Shown in pieces: positions 1 through 8,328 of a stretch of DNA of 38,105 nucleotides. The stretch is from Chloroflexota bacterium (GTDB lineage Bacteria; Chloroflexota; Anaerolineae; Anaerolineales; Villigracilaceae), in NCBI GenBank assembly GCA_019873655.1, contig JAIOAU010000025.1, positions 1 through 38,105 of the forward strand. Reading direction: 5' to 3'. The notes beneath the pieces were generated by a model. That model ran no database searches, was not told where the DNA came from, and was given only the letters and a program-made list of their open reading frames with translations. The stretch's first letter is position 1. Each line of letters opens with the position of its first letter. Made by a program: the position numbers and the translations under genes.

Positions 1-41
1 GCTCTGCTACCGTCAATGGTCGCCGATGCGTTGACATTTCT

Positions 42-65
42 CCTCCAAAACCAAAGGTTTGGAGG
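42..65. repeat. Short hairpin upstream of the first gene
   Basis: The arms CCTCCAAAACC and GGTTTGGAGG pair with one bulged A and an AAA loop. The right arm ends in GGAGG, so the hairpin could hide a ribosome-binding-like sequence. No T-run follows on either strand, so it is not a clear terminator. The rest of positions 1-127 shows no supported gene. Confidence 0.35.
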
Positions 66-127
66 TACGATTTTATGAGATTGTAAAGGTACGAATTAAC
101 GAGACACTACACACTGAACACTGGAAC

Positions 128-928
128 ATGCCCGCCATTGACCTCGCCCGTCTCAAACTCCAGGCCGCCCGGCTGGCTGACCATTTCAGCGACCCGCCGG
201 CCTTTTTGCGCGCCCTGGAAGAGATTCTGGACTTTTACACCAACCGCACCCTGCACCCCAAACAGGCCGCCCAACGCCTCTCGTTGCCCGCTTACCGAAC
301 GCCGCGCCCTGTTCTGCGCCAAATCCAGGCGGAAATCGCCCCCCTCGCCGAAGCGCGCCCTGCCGACGCCCTCGCCCTGACCTACGCGCTATGGGACGCC
401 GGCTCCCTTGAATCTCGTCTGCTGGCCGCCCATCTCCTCGGCTCGATTCCGCCCGCCTCCGCCATGCCCGCCTTTGCCCGTCTGCCCGACTGGCTGCGTC
501 TCAGCGCCGACCGGGAAATACGCCACGCCCTGCTGACCGACAGCCTGCGCCGGGTGCGGACCGAGAACCCGGATGTCTTCCTGACCCTGCTCGAAGACTG
601 GCTGCGCTCTCCGCTTTCCGGCATCCAGGTGTGGGGACTGCAAGCCCTGCTCCCTCTCCTCGCCGAAAATTTCGAGAACTTGCCAGCCATCTTTCGCATC
701 CTGCGTCCGGCGCTCGAATCGGCGGGGCCGGCGACTCAAATCGAACTCCAGGAATGTCTGAGCGCCCTGGCGCGTCTCTCGCCGATCGAAACGACCTACT
801 TCCTCAAAGAAATCCTCGCCAACGCGCCGCCGATGACGGTGCGCACCCTGCGGCGCATCCTGCCCGGCTTGCCCGCAGAGTTGCAATCCAAACTGCGCGA
901 CCTGCTGCGACAAATGCCCGCCGCCTGA
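128..928 (+). CDS. HEAT-repeat-like helical protein, function unknown
   Basis: This is a 266-residue, almost entirely helical protein rich in Leu, Ala and Arg. Repeated paired-helix segments such as 'ALTYALWDAGSLESRLLAAH' and 'GIQVWGLQALLPLLAENF' look like HEAT or ARM repeats of the kind seen in DNA-alkylation-repair-like (AlkD fold) proteins. I do not see the specific catalytic residues of AlkD, so I name only the fold. There is no signal peptide or membrane segment, so it is probably cytoplasmic. The frame extends upstream to a TTG at 59, but those 23 residues (starting MEVRFYEIV) are not repeat-like, so I prefer the ATG at 128. No convincing Shine-Dalgarno sequence precedes it. It ends 26 bases before the rpsO promoter. 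Confidence 0.6.
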   Translation: MPAIDLARLKLQAARLADHFSDPPAFLRALEEILDFYTNRTLHPKQAAQRLSLPAYRTPRPVLRQIQAEIAPLAEARPADALALTYALWDAGSLESRLLAAHLLGSIPPASAMPAFARLPDWLRLSADREIRHALLTDSLRRVRTENPDVFLTLLEDWLRSPLSGIQVWGLQALLPLLAENFENLPAIFRILRPALESAGPATQIELQECLSALARLSPIETTYFLKEILANAPPMTVRTLRRILPGLPAELQSKLRDLLRQMPAA

Positions 929-951
929 AGCGCGTTTTTCTCTCCATTTTC

Positions 952-960
952 TGGTATAAT
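952..960 (+). promoter_or_regulatory. Extended -10 promoter of rpsO
   Basis: TGGTATAAT is a perfect extended -10 element (TGn-TATAAT) in the gap between the HEAT-like gene and rpsO. No good -35 box is seen at the usual distance, which is normal for extended -10 promoters. It would give a leader of about 80 nt before rpsO. Confidence 0.6.
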
Positions 961-1048
961 CCATGCCCGCATGGACTGGTCCCACCCGCGGCTCACCCTG
1001 CCGGTGCGGAGACCTGCTCAAAATCTCTTCGAAAGGATAGCACACGTC

Positions 1049-1321
1049 ATGCCGCTTGCAAAAGAAACCAAATCCAAAATCATCGCCGACTATCATCGCC
1101 ACGAGGCCGATACTGGCTCCCCCGAAGTCCAGATCGCCATCATGACCAACCGCATCCTCCAACTGACAGAACACCTGCGCGCTCACAAGCACGACGAATC
1201 CTGTCGGCGGGGGCTGCTCAAACTGGTCGGACAACGCCGTCGGCTGCTGGCCTACCTGCGCAGGACGAACTACCAGCGCTACCTGGCCCTGACGGAGCAG
1301 TTAAAACTGCGCCGCAAATAA
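1049..1321 (+). CDS. rpsO: 30S ribosomal protein S15
   Basis: This 90-residue protein is the usual S15 length. S15 binds the central domain of 16S rRNA early in small-subunit assembly. The family signature is clear: '[16 protein letters not shown]' near the N-terminus, '[20 protein letters not shown]' in the middle and '[13 protein letters not shown]' near the C-terminus. The frame is open back to 971, but the ATG at 1049 gives the family N-terminus (MPLAKETK) and follows a GAAAGGA ribosome-binding site. It lies upstream of pnp, the arrangement also found in E. coli, where S15 represses its own translation. Whether that holds here cannot be read from the sequence. Confidence 0.97.
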   Translation: MPLAKETKSKIIADYHRHEADTGSPEVQIAIMTNRILQLTEHLRAHKHDESCRRGLLKLVGQRRRLLAYLRRTNYQRYLALTEQLKLRRK

Positions 1322-1336
1322 ACAGCAAGTCACCCC

Positions 1337-1364
1337 GTAGGGGCGCAGCGTCTTGCGCCCCTAC
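1337..1364. repeat. Perfect inverted repeat, GTAGGGGCGCA type
   Basis: The arms GTAGGGGCGCA (1337-1347) and TGCGCCCCTAC (1354-1364) are perfect complements around a GCGTCT loop. It lies between rpsO and pnp. There is no T-run, so it is less likely to be an intrinsic terminator than a dispersed palindrome or RNA-stabilising hairpin. It resembles the palindrome at 3781-3804. The remaining 150 bases before pnp hold no gene I can support. Confidence 0.65.
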
Positions 1365-1514
1365 ATCATGTCAATCGATCCACCCGCCGGTCAGGAATTG
1401 AAACATGCGGGCAACGCTCATCCGTGACAGAGTCCGTTGCAAGCATCTTTCAGTCCCTGACACCAGGCGGGAAGTTCAGAGCGGGACTCGCGCCCGCTTG
1501 TACAGGAGAATATC

Positions 1515-3770
1515 ATGAAACCCGAAAGTAAACGCTACACCACCACCGTGGGCGGCCGGGAAATCACCATCGAGACCGGCAAACTGGCTGCCCAGGCGGG
1601 AGGCGCTGTCACCGTGCGCCTCGGCGACACGATGATCTTTGCCGCCGCCACGATGGGCGAAGTGCGCGAAGGCATCGACTTCTTCCCCCTGAGCGTCGAA
1701 TACGAAGAGCGCATGTACGCCAGCGGCAAAATCCCCGGCTCCTTCTTCCGCCGCGAAGGCCGCCCCGGCGCCGAAGCCATCCTGACCGCCCGCCTGACCG
1801 ACCGCCCGATCCGCCCGCTCTTCCCCAAGGGCATGCGCAACGAGGTCCAGGTCATCATGTACTCGCTCTCGGCCGACGCCGAAAACCCGATCGACGTCCT
1901 CGGAATCACCGCCGCCTCCGCCGCCCTGATCATCTCGGACATCCCCTGGAACGGCCCGGTCGCCGCCGTGCGCGTCGGCCGCGTCGACGGCCAGTTCGTC
2001 ATCAACCCCACCTTCGCCGAACTGGAAAAGTCGGACCTCGACCTGCGCCTGGCCGGTTCGCGCGACGCCATCCTGATGGTCGAATGCGGCGCTAAGGAAG
2101 TCCCCGAAGACGTCATGGTCGCCGCTCTCGAGGTTGGCCACCAGGCCCTCCAGCCTCTGATCGACCTGCAAGAACGCATGGGCGCAGAGATCGGCAAGCC
2201 CAAGCGCGAGGTCGTCATCGTGCAGCCCGACGAGACCATCCGGCAAAAAGTCTACGCCCGCGTCGAACAGGCCATGCAAGACCTGCTCGCTCAGCCGCTC
2301 TCCAAAGACGAATTCAACACCGGCATGGGCGCCCTGCGCGATCAGGTGCGCGCCGAATTCCTCCCGGCCGACGAAACCCTCGCCGAACCGCCGCCCGAAG
2401 ACTTCGAGCGGCCCGATCCCATCCTGCTCGACGAAGCCTTCAGCGAAGCCGAGCGGCGCGTCGTCCGCGAACGCATCCTCAACGAGGGCAAACGCCCCGA
2501 CGGCCGCGGCCCCAAGGACATCCGCCCCATCTGGTGCGAGGTGGACGTCTCGCCGCGCGCCCACGGCTCCGGCCTCTTCACCCGCGGCGAAACCCAGGTG
2601 CTCACCCTGACCACCCTCGGCACACTCTCCGAGGCCCAGGAACTGGACACCCTGACGCCGATCGACACCAAACGCTACATGCATCACTACAACTTCCCGC
2701 CCTTCTCGACTGGCGAGGTCAAACCCCTGCGCGGCCAGAGCCGGCGCGAGGTCGGGCACGGGGCGCTGGCCGAGCGCGCCCTCGAGCCGGTCATCCCGCC
2801 CGAATCCGAATTCCCCTACGCCCTGCGTCTGGTCTCCGAGGTCCTGTCCTCCAACGGCTCGACCTCGATGGCTTCGGTCTGCGGTTCGACTCTCTCGCTG
2901 ATGGACGCCGGCGTGCCGATCAAGGCCCCGGTTGCAGGCGTCGCCATGGGACTCATCAAAGAAGGCGATCGGTACGTCATCCTGACCGACATCCAGGGCG
3001 CCGAAGACCACCTGGGCGACATGGACTTCAAAGTCGCCGGGACGCGCGCCGGCATCACCGCCCTGCAAATGGACATCAAAATCTCCGGCCTGAGCAAAGA
3101 AATCATGGCCGAGGCCCTCGAACAGGCCCGCCAGGCGCGCCTGGCGATTCTGGACGCCATGCTGGCCGTCCTGCCCGCCCCGCGCCCAGACCTGAAACCG
3201 TTCGCCCCGCGCATCACCACCATCAAGATTCCGGTGGACAAGATCGGCGCCCTCATCGGCCCGGGCGGCAAGAACATCCGCGCCCTGCAGGAGGAGACCA
3301 ACACCAAGATCGACGTCGAAGAGGACGGCACGGTTTACATCGCCGCCACCGACGGCATCGGCGCCGAACTGGCCCGCGAGCGCATCGAGTCCCTGGCCGA
3401 ATCGCCCGAACTGGGCCGCATCTACACCGGCAAGGTCGTGCGCGTCACCGACTTCGGCGCTTTCGTCGAGATCATCCCCGGCGTGGACGGGATGGTGCAC
3501 ATCTCGCAACTGGACAGCGAACGCGTCCAGAAAGTCGAAGATGTCTGCCGCCCCGGCGATGAACTGACCGTCATGGTCACTGGCATCGACCCGATGGGCA
3601 AAGTGCGCCTCTCGCGCCAGGCCGTCCTCGAAGGCTGGTCGCTGGAGGAGGCCCAGGAACACGACAAACCCGGCGGCAGTCGCGGGGGCGGACGCCCCGG
3701 CGGCGGCCGGTCGGGCGACCGGCGCGGCGGCCGCAGAGACGACTCACGCGGCGGCAGCCGCCGACGATAA
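1515..3770 (+). CDS. pnp: Polyribonucleotide nucleotidyltransferase (PNPase)
   Basis: This 751-residue protein degrades RNA from the 3' end using phosphate and releases nucleoside diphosphates. Two RNase PH-like modules are separated by a helical linker. The catalytic second module contains '[20 protein letters not shown]' and the metal-site region '[13 protein letters not shown]'. A KH domain follows with its GxxG loop ([16 protein letters not shown]), then an S1 domain ([15 protein letters not shown] to [11 protein letters not shown]). The C-terminal 35 or so residues are a Gly/Arg-rich tail, probably unstructured and RNA-binding. CAGGAG precedes the ATG. PNPase usually acts as a trimer, free or in the degradosome. 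Its position downstream of rpsO is conserved in many bacteria. Confidence 0.97.
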   Translation: MKPESKRYTTTVGGREITIETGKLAAQAGGAVTVRLGDTMIFAAATMGEVREGIDFFPLSVEYEERMYASGKIPGSFFRREGRPGAEAILTARLTDRPIRPLFPKGMRNEVQVIMYSLSADAENPIDVLGITAASAALIISDIPWNGPVAAVRVGRVDGQFVINPTFAELEKSDLDLRLAGSRDAILMVECGAKEVPEDVMVAALEVGHQALQPLIDLQERMGAEIGKPKREVVIVQPDETIRQKVYARVEQAMQDLLAQPLSKDEFNTGMGALRDQVRAEFLPADETLAEPPPEDFERPDPILLDEAFSEAERRVVRERILNEGKRPDGRGPKDIRPIWCEVDVSPRAHGSGLFTRGETQVLTLTTLGTLSEAQELDTLTPIDTKRYMHHYNFPPFSTGEVKPLRGQSRREVGHGALAERALEPVIPPESEFPYALRLVSEVLSSNGSTSMASVCGSTLSLMDAGVPIKAPVAGVAMGLIKEGDRYVILTDIQGAEDHLGDMDFKVAGTRAGITALQMDIKISGLSKEIMAEALEQARQARLAILDAMLAVLPAPRPDLKPFAPRITTIKIPVDKIGALIGPGGKNIRALQEETNTKIDVEEDGTVYIAATDGIGAELARERIESLAESPELGRIYTGKVVRVTDFGAFVEIIPGVDGMVHISQLDSERVQKVEDVCRPGDELTVMVTGIDPMGKVRLSRQAVLEGWSLEEAQEHDKPGGSRGGGRPGGGRSGDRRGGRRDDSRGGSRRR

Positions 3771-3780
3771 TCTTCCCTAA

Positions 3781-3804
3781 AGGGGCGACCGGCCGGTCGC
3801 CCCT
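3781..3804. repeat. Perfect 24-bp palindrome after pnp
   Basis: The half-site AGGGGCGACCGG is followed directly by its own reverse complement. It sits 10 bases after the pnp stop and just before the MFS gene. It shares the GGGGCG arm with the element at 1337-1364, which suggests a dispersed repeat family. It could also act as a 3'-end hairpin for pnp, but no T-run follows. Confidence 0.65.
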
Positions 3805-3818
3805 CTCACTATATTTGT

Positions 3819-5057
3819 ATGATTCCACGCCTGCGCCATACCTTCGCCGCCTATCCCTCCCAATTCTGGCTGATCGTCTTCGGGGTGATGTTCAGTTCCA
3901 TCGGTTCGAGCATCATCTGGCCATTCCAGTTAATCTATATCAGCCACAAACTCGACCAGCCGCTGGCTGCCACCGCCACCCTCATCACCATCAGCGCGAC
4001 GATCGGCATGCTGGTCTCCTTCCTGGGCGGCAGTCTGGCCGACCGCTTCGGGCGCAAACCCATCATGACGCTGGCCCTCGCCGCCCACGGCCTCGCCTAC
4101 CTGCTAATGAGCCGGGCCGACTCCTATCTGGCCTTCCTCCTGCCGATGAGCATCATGGGCGCGGCCATGCCCTTCTACGCCGTCGGCTCCGACGCCATGA
4201 TGGCCGACCTCCTGACGCCGGCCCAACGCCCCGGCGGCTACTCCATCCTGCGCATGATGAACAACGCCGGCATCGCCATCGGACCCTCCATCGGCGGCCT
4301 CCTGGTGACCCGCTCCTACGCCCTGGCCTTCTACGCCGCCGCGGCCGGCATGCTGATCTATGCTGCTCTCCTGCTCATCTTCGCCCGCGAGACGCTGGGA
4401 AAGGCCGCCGACGGGCAGAAAGCCGAGTCTCTGGCCCGCAACCTGCTCGGTTTCGGGCAAGTCTTCCGCGACCGGGCCTTCATCGTCTTCGTCGCCGCTG
4501 CCGCCTTCGGCCTGATCGCCCCCCTGATGATGTGGACCCTGCTGGCGGTGTACACCAACACCTACTTCGGCCTGCCCGAAAACCTGTACGCCTGGCTGCC
4601 GGTCACCAACGCCCTGATGTGCGTCTTCGTCCAGTATTTCGTCACCCTGGTCACGCGCCGCTTCCGCCCGATTCTGATGATCGCCGCCGGGATGCTGGTC
4701 TATGCCGTCGGCGTCGGCAGCGTCGGCCTGATGAGCAACTTTTGGGGTTTCTGGCTCAGCATGGTGATCATCACCCTCGGCGAACTGATTCTGATGCCGA
4801 CCGGCACCACCTACGCCGCCAACCGCGCCCCCGAAGCGATGCGCGGCCGCTACATGTCCATCTACTGGCTGACGTGGGGCCTGGCGCGCGCCGCCGCCCC
4901 GATGATCGGCGGCTTCCTGCACGATCAGATCGCCCCGGTCGCCATCTGGTACGGCGGCCTGGCGATCGGGCTGGTCAGCGCGCTGGTGCTGTTCGCCCTG
5001 GCGGCGCGCGAGGACCGGCCGCCGGCGTCAGAAGGCCGGGGCGCCGCCTCCGCCTGA
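3819..5057 (+). CDS. MFS family transporter
   Basis: This 412-residue integral membrane protein has about 12 hydrophobic segments, as expected of the major facilitator superfamily. The signature loop between TM2 and TM3 is present as 'GGSLADRFGRKPIMTLALAA', the DRxGRR/K motif of drug and metabolite exporters. A second motif region, 'RMMNNAGIAIGPSIGGLL', matches the TM5 antiporter-type motif. It is probably a proton-coupled efflux permease, but the substrate cannot be told. No Shine-Dalgarno sequence precedes the ATG; the upstream bases are AT-rich (CACTATATTTGT). Its last 30 bases overlap the end of the convergent GNAT gene. A second open frame shifted by one base over the same stretch (3815-5098) lacks membrane character and is rejected. 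Confidence 0.88.
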   Translation: MIPRLRHTFAAYPSQFWLIVFGVMFSSIGSSIIWPFQLIYISHKLDQPLAATATLITISATIGMLVSFLGGSLADRFGRKPIMTLALAAHGLAYLLMSRADSYLAFLLPMSIMGAAMPFYAVGSDAMMADLLTPAQRPGGYSILRMMNNAGIAIGPSIGGLLVTRSYALAFYAAAAGMLIYAALLLIFARETLGKAADGQKAESLARNLLGFGQVFRDRAFIVFVAAAAFGLIAPLMMWTLLAVYTNTYFGLPENLYAWLPVTNALMCVFVQYFVTLVTRRFRPILMIAAGMLVYAVGVGSVGLMSNFWGFWLSMVIITLGELILMPTGTTYAANRAPEAMRGRYMSIYWLTWGLARAAAPMIGGFLHDQIAPVAIWYGGLAIGLVSALVLFALAAREDRPPASEGRGAASA

Positions 5058-5660
5058 CTCCGCTCCCCTGCTCAGTTTTGCCTCCAGGTTGGCCTTGACC
5101 TCCGGCCATTCCCGGTCGAGAATGCTGTAATAGACCGAATCGCGAATCGTCCCATCGGGCAGGATGTAATGATTGCGCAAGACGCCCTCGCGCTTGGCCC
5201 CCAACCGCTCGATGGCGCGCCAGGAACGTTCGTTGCGCACATCCGCCTTGAACTGGACGCGAATCGCTCCCAATTCCTCGAAAGCGTGCTTCAACAGCAA
5301 ATACTTGGCCTCCGTGTTGACAACCGTGCGCTGGAACTCCAGCCCATACCAGGTGCCCCCAATCTCCAGGCCGCGGTGCGGCGGACGGATTTCCATGTAG
5401 CGCGTCGCCCCCGCCACGCGCCCCGACGCCAGATGGACGACCGCAAATGGCACATCCGTCCCCTGCGCCTGACGTTCCAGCAAATCGCGCACCCAGCGGC
5501 GCATATCGGCCTCGCTGCGAATCCAGCCGTAGAGCATCAAGGCCCAGATGCGGTCGTCGCAGCCGATTTGCGCCAGGGCGGGGACGTGCGCCTCGCTGAG
5601 CGGCTCCAGGCGCACATACTTCCCCGTCAGCGTGACCGGCCGGACCCACGGTTCATTCAT
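5028..5660 (-). CDS. GNAT family N-acetyltransferase, RimJ/RimL type
   Basis: This 210-residue acetyl-CoA-dependent transferase has the RimJ/RimL layout: an N-terminal strand pair (VTLTGKYVRLEPLSEAHVPAL), a central core 'EIGGTWYGLEFQRTVVNTEA' and the C-terminal motif 'VRNERSWRAIERLGAKREGV'. Family members acetylate ribosomal-protein N-termini, antibiotics or small amines; the substrate here is not readable. The ATG at 5658-5660 overlaps the murE stop (ATGA), so the two are translationally coupled. Upstream in-frame codons exist but lie inside murE and are not GNAT-like. The Gly/Ala-rich C-terminus overlaps the convergent MFS gene by 30 bases. Confidence 0.88.
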   Translation of the reverse strand: MNEPWVRPVTLTGKYVRLEPLSEAHVPALAQIGCDDRIWALMLYGWIRSEADMRRWVRDLLERQAQGTDVPFAVVHLASGRVAGATRYMEIRPPHRGLEIGGTWYGLEFQRTVVNTEAKYLLLKHAFEELGAIRVQFKADVRNERSWRAIERLGAKREGVLRNHYILPDGTIRDSVYYSILDREWPEVKANLEAKLSRGAESGGGGAPAF

Positions 5661-7228
5661 TTGGACTCCTGCGTCGGCAGGTAAGGCATGGACGGGCCGT
5701 CCACGCCCAGCAATTCGGCCAGGGCGGCGCGCATCGCCGTGCGGTCGTCCCAGAGATACTCGGTCTCGCCGAAGCACATGGACTGCTCGTGTCCCTTGCC
5801 GCAGGCCATGACCAGGTCGCCCGGCCGCGCCAGCCGGACCCCCAGCCGGATGGCCTCGCCCCGGTCGGGGACGCGGAAGAAGGTCTCCCCCTCCCGCCCG
5901 CCGCGCGCCCTCGCGCCGGCGGCCATTTCCTCGAGGATGGCCTCCAGCGACTCGGTGCGCGGGTCCTCGGCGGTCAGGATGGAAATGTCGGCCAGTTCCG
6001 CCGAGACCTCGGCCATCAAGCGGCGCTTCTCCCGGTCGCGCAGCCCCGCCGAGCCAAAGATGGCAATCACGCGGCCTTCGGTCATCTTCCTGGCGGTTTC
6101 GATGGCTACGCGCAGAGCATTGGGGGTGTGGGCAAAGTCCACGATGGCGGTGAAGGGCTGGCCCAGGTCGATGCGCTCCATCCGCCCCGGGACGCCCGTC
6201 AGCGCGGCGATGCCGCGGGCGGCCGTCTCCGGGTCAACGCCCAGGCCGCGGACGGCAGCCGTCAGCGCGGCCAGACAGTTCGAGATGTTGTACGCGCCCA
6301 CGAGGGGGCTGATCACCGGGACGCGGAAGTCCGCGCCGACCGCCTCGAAGCGGATTCCGCCCGGCGAATAGACGATGGCTTCGGCGCGGATGTCGGCCGA
6401 GGGTCCGAGGCCGTAACTGACGGCGTTTACCGACCGCAGACCACGGACCATGGACGATAGAAACTCGAAGGAGGCGTCATCCCGGTTCAGGACGGCCAGG
6501 CGCGGGTTGCCCTGCGGCTTGGGGTCGGTCTTTTCCAGCAACTGGAACAGGCGCGCTTTGGCGGCGCGGTAGTTTTCGTAGGAGCCGTGCTGGTCGAGGT
6601 GCTCGTGGGTGATGTTGGTGACCACGGCGATGTCGTACTGCGAGGCGTCGACGCGGTGCTGGGCCAGGCCGTGCGAGGTGGTTTCGAGGATGACATGCGT
6701 CAGTCCGGCGGCGACCATCTTCGACAGGTAAAACTGCACTTCAGGCGCGTCGGGCGTGGTGACGTGGAAGCCGGTATCCAGCACCTCGTCGCCGATGACG
6801 GCGTTGACGGTGGAGATGAGGCCCGCCCGCAGGCCGGCCGCCAGCAGAATCTGGTAGAGCAGGTTGGAGGTGGTGGTCTTGCCGTCGGTGCCGGTGACGC
6901 CGATGACGGTCAGACGGCGGCCCGGCCAGTCGTAGAAGGCGGCCGCCAGCCAGGTCACGGCCTCGACCGAGTTCGGGACGCGCACGTAGGGCCGGCCTTC
7001 AGCCGGCCACTCCAAGGCTTCGTCCCCCACCACCGCCGCCGCGCCGCGGGCGAGGGCGTCCGGGATGAAGCGGTGTCCGTCCACCGAGCCGCCGCGCCGG
7101 GCGATAAAGAGGTTCCCCGGCTGGACCCGGCGGCTGTCGATGGCGATGCCGGTGATGGGCAGGTCGGGCAGGTCAGAGGGCGAGTACGGGAAGGGAAAGC
7201 CGTTGAAGAGGGCGGGGAGAGTTTTCAT
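5657..7228 (-). CDS. murE: UDP-MurNAc-tripeptide synthetase (MurE family)
   Basis: This 523-residue ATP-dependent Mur ligase adds the third (diamino) residue to UDP-MurNAc-L-Ala-D-Glu in the cytoplasm. The P-loop is 'GVTGTDGKTTTSN' (about 111-122). The nucleotide-binding 'ETTSHGLAQHR' and the carbamylated-lysine site 'YRAAKARLFQ' (K224) follow, and the C-terminal domain has 'ACGKGHEQ'. The substrate-recognition motif, DNPR in meso-diaminopimelate enzymes, reads EDPR here (421-424), so the residue added may be lysine or ornithine (see findings). The ATG follows a TGn-TAAAAC box by only 7 nt with no Shine-Dalgarno, so the mRNA may be leaderless. It forms an operon with the GNAT gene and lies downstream of the atpF terminator. 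Confidence 0.93.
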   Translation of the reverse strand: MKTLPALFNGFPFPYSPSDLPDLPITGIAIDSRRVQPGNLFIARRGGSVDGHRFIPDALARGAAAVVGDEALEWPAEGRPYVRVPNSVEAVTWLAAAFYDWPGRRLTVIGVTGTDGKTTTSNLLYQILLAAGLRAGLISTVNAVIGDEVLDTGFHVTTPDAPEVQFYLSKMVAAGLTHVILETTSHGLAQHRVDASQYDIAVVTNITHEHLDQHGSYENYRAAKARLFQLLEKTDPKPQGNPRLAVLNRDDASFEFLSSMVRGLRSVNAVSYGLGPSADIRAEAIVYSPGGIRFEAVGADFRVPVISPLVGAYNISNCLAALTAAVRGLGVDPETAARGIAALTGVPGRMERIDLGQPFTAIVDFAHTPNALRVAIETARKMTEGRVIAIFGSAGLRDREKRRLMAEVSAELADISILTAEDPRTESLEAILEEMAAGARARGGREGETFFRVPDRGEAIRLGVRLARPGDLVMACGKGHEQSMCFGETEYLWDDRTAMRAALAELLGVDGPSMPYLPTQESK

Positions 7229-7235
7229 GGGGCAA

Positions 7236-7244
7236 GTTTTACCA
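7236..7244 (-). promoter_or_regulatory. Candidate extended -10 of murE
   Basis: On the minus strand TGG-TAAAAC ends 7 nt before the murE ATG. Transcription would begin at or next to the start codon. It follows directly after the atpF terminator, which supports a separate murE transcript. Confidence 0.4.
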
Positions 7245-7245
7245 C

Positions 7246-7281
7246 AAAAAAGACCTGACAGGCGGCGTACCGGTCAGGTCT
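7246..7281 (-). terminator. Rho-independent terminator after atpF
   Basis: On the minus strand the 9-bp stem AGACCTGAC / GTCAGGTCT is followed by a run of six T. It starts 18 bases after the atpF stop and ends the F0 operon, showing that no F1 genes are co-transcribed downstream. Confidence 0.85.
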
Positions 7282-7299
7282 GTGGAAAAGCGGTTCAGT

Positions 7300-8037
7300 C
7301 TACTTCAGCGACTGGCGCAGGCCTTCGAGTTGGGCAGCGACCGAGCCGTCCAGCACCTTGTCGCCGACCTTGATGACCAGCCCGCCCAGGATGGACGGGT
7401 CGACGCGGAAACTGACCGTCGCCTGCTTGCCCATCTTCGCCAGGACGTCCTTCTTGACGGCCTCCTGCTCGTCCTTCGTCAACGGCAGGGCGGAGATGAC
7501 TTCGGCGGCCGCGCCGCTCACCTCCGCGCCCTCCAACACGACCACCTTGCCGGCCTTGACGCCGGAGAAGAACTCGTTGATGAGGGCGTGCTGGCGCTTC
7601 TCGTCCAGCGCCTCGCCGACCAGTTTCTGCGCCGCGGCGATGGCCAGCGCCGCCACCTGGCCGCGCAGGTCGCTCAGCAGACGGTTGCGCTCGCCCTCGG
7701 CCTCGGCCAGGGCGTTTTCGCGGGCTTTGGCGATCTCGGCCTCGGCCGCAGCGCGGACGTCCTTAGCCGCCGCCTCAGCGCGTTCGGTCGCCTCGCGGAT
7801 GAGTTGCGCGGCTTTGCCCTGGGCCTCGGCAAGGATTTTGGCCGCTTCCTTCTCGGCGTTTTCACGCGCCTCGGCTGCCACGCGGGCGTCTTCCATGCCC
7901 TGGGCAATCTTCTCGCGGCGCTTTTCGAGGCTGCGGACAATCGGCTTGTAGGCCCAGGCGTAGAGCAAAATCACCATGACGGTGAAGTTCAACACCTGGA
8001 AGATGAAGAACCCCAGATTGATACCGAGTTTTTCCAT
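7300..8037 (-). CDS. atpF: F0F1 ATP synthase b subunit fused to a delta C-terminal domain
   Basis: This 245-residue protein is longer than the usual b subunit of about 160. Residues 8-30 form one membrane helix. Residues 35-150 are a long Ala/Glu/Arg-rich coiled coil, the peripheral stalk. Residues 165-245 look like the C-terminal domain of the delta subunit, with 'VSFRVDPSILGGLVIKVGDK' and 'VLDGSVAAQLEGL' matching the usual LIGG...G...DGSV...L pattern. The N-terminal helical bundle of delta that binds F1 alpha is absent. Mycobacteria have a known b-delta fusion, but there the whole delta is joined. The gene is last in the operon, 18 bases after atpE, and is followed by a terminator. Confidence 0.9.
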   Translation of the reverse strand: MEKLGINLGFFIFQVLNFTVMVILLYAWAYKPIVRSLEKRREKIAQGMEDARVAAEARENAEKEAAKILAEAQGKAAQLIREATERAEAAAKDVRAAAEAEIAKARENALAEAEGERNRLLSDLRGQVAALAIAAAQKLVGEALDEKRQHALINEFFSGVKAGKVVVLEGAEVSGAAAEVISALPLTKDEQEAVKKDVLAKMGKQATVSFRVDPSILGGLVIKVGDKVLDGSVAAQLEGLRQSLK

Positions 8038-8055
8038 CGGAACTCCTTCCGGGTA

Positions 8056-8298
8056 TTAGCCGACGAAGATGATGATCAGGGCCACCGCCAGGGCGTAAAT
8101 GGCGACCGCTTCGGCAAAGGCCATGCCCAGAATCATGTTGGTCTGGATGATGGGCGCGGCGTCGGGGTTGCGGCCCATGGCCTGCACGCCGCCCGAAGCG
8201 GCGATGCCCACGCCCGCGCCGGCGCCGATGGCGCCCAGCATGGCGATGCCCGCGCCCAGAAGTTTCAAACCGTCAACGAAGAATTGATTGAATTCCAT
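8056..8298 (-). CDS. atpE: F0F1 ATP synthase c subunit
   Basis: This 80-residue hairpin of two membrane helices forms the rotor ring. Helix 1 has the Gly-rich packing motif 'GAIGAGAGVGIAASGG', the loop has 'RNPDAAP', and helix 2 carries the ion-binding Glu63 in 'GMAFAEAVAIYALA'. The Gln in helix 1 and the Ser/Thr after Glu that mark sodium-binding rings are absent, so proton use is more likely. A good ribosome-binding site (AAGGAGAG) precedes the ATG. It lies between atpB and atpF in standard F0 order. Confidence 0.96.
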   Translation of the reverse strand: MEFNQFFVDGLKLLGAGIAMLGAIGAGAGVGIAASGGVQAMGRNPDAAPIIQTNMILGMAFAEAVAIYALAVALIIIFVG

Positions 8299-8328
8299 GG
8301 TTCTCTCCTTGAGGTAGGATGTTATTTT

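Noticed and set aside
75-86. Three-codon ORF after GGAGG at 61-65
   Set aside because: A leader peptide is possible, but the ORF (ATG AGA TTG TAA) carries no regulatory amino-acid signal, and it is probably chance.
1476-3662. Open frame of 728 codons on the minus strand across pnp
   Set aside because: PNPase on the plus strand is certain; the reverse frame is Asp/Gly/Val-rich with no domain.
3815-5098. Alternative plus frame of 427 codons over the MFS gene
   Set aside because: It has Arg/Pro/His-rich text and no membrane helices, while the frame at 3819 shows about 12 helices and the MFS motif.
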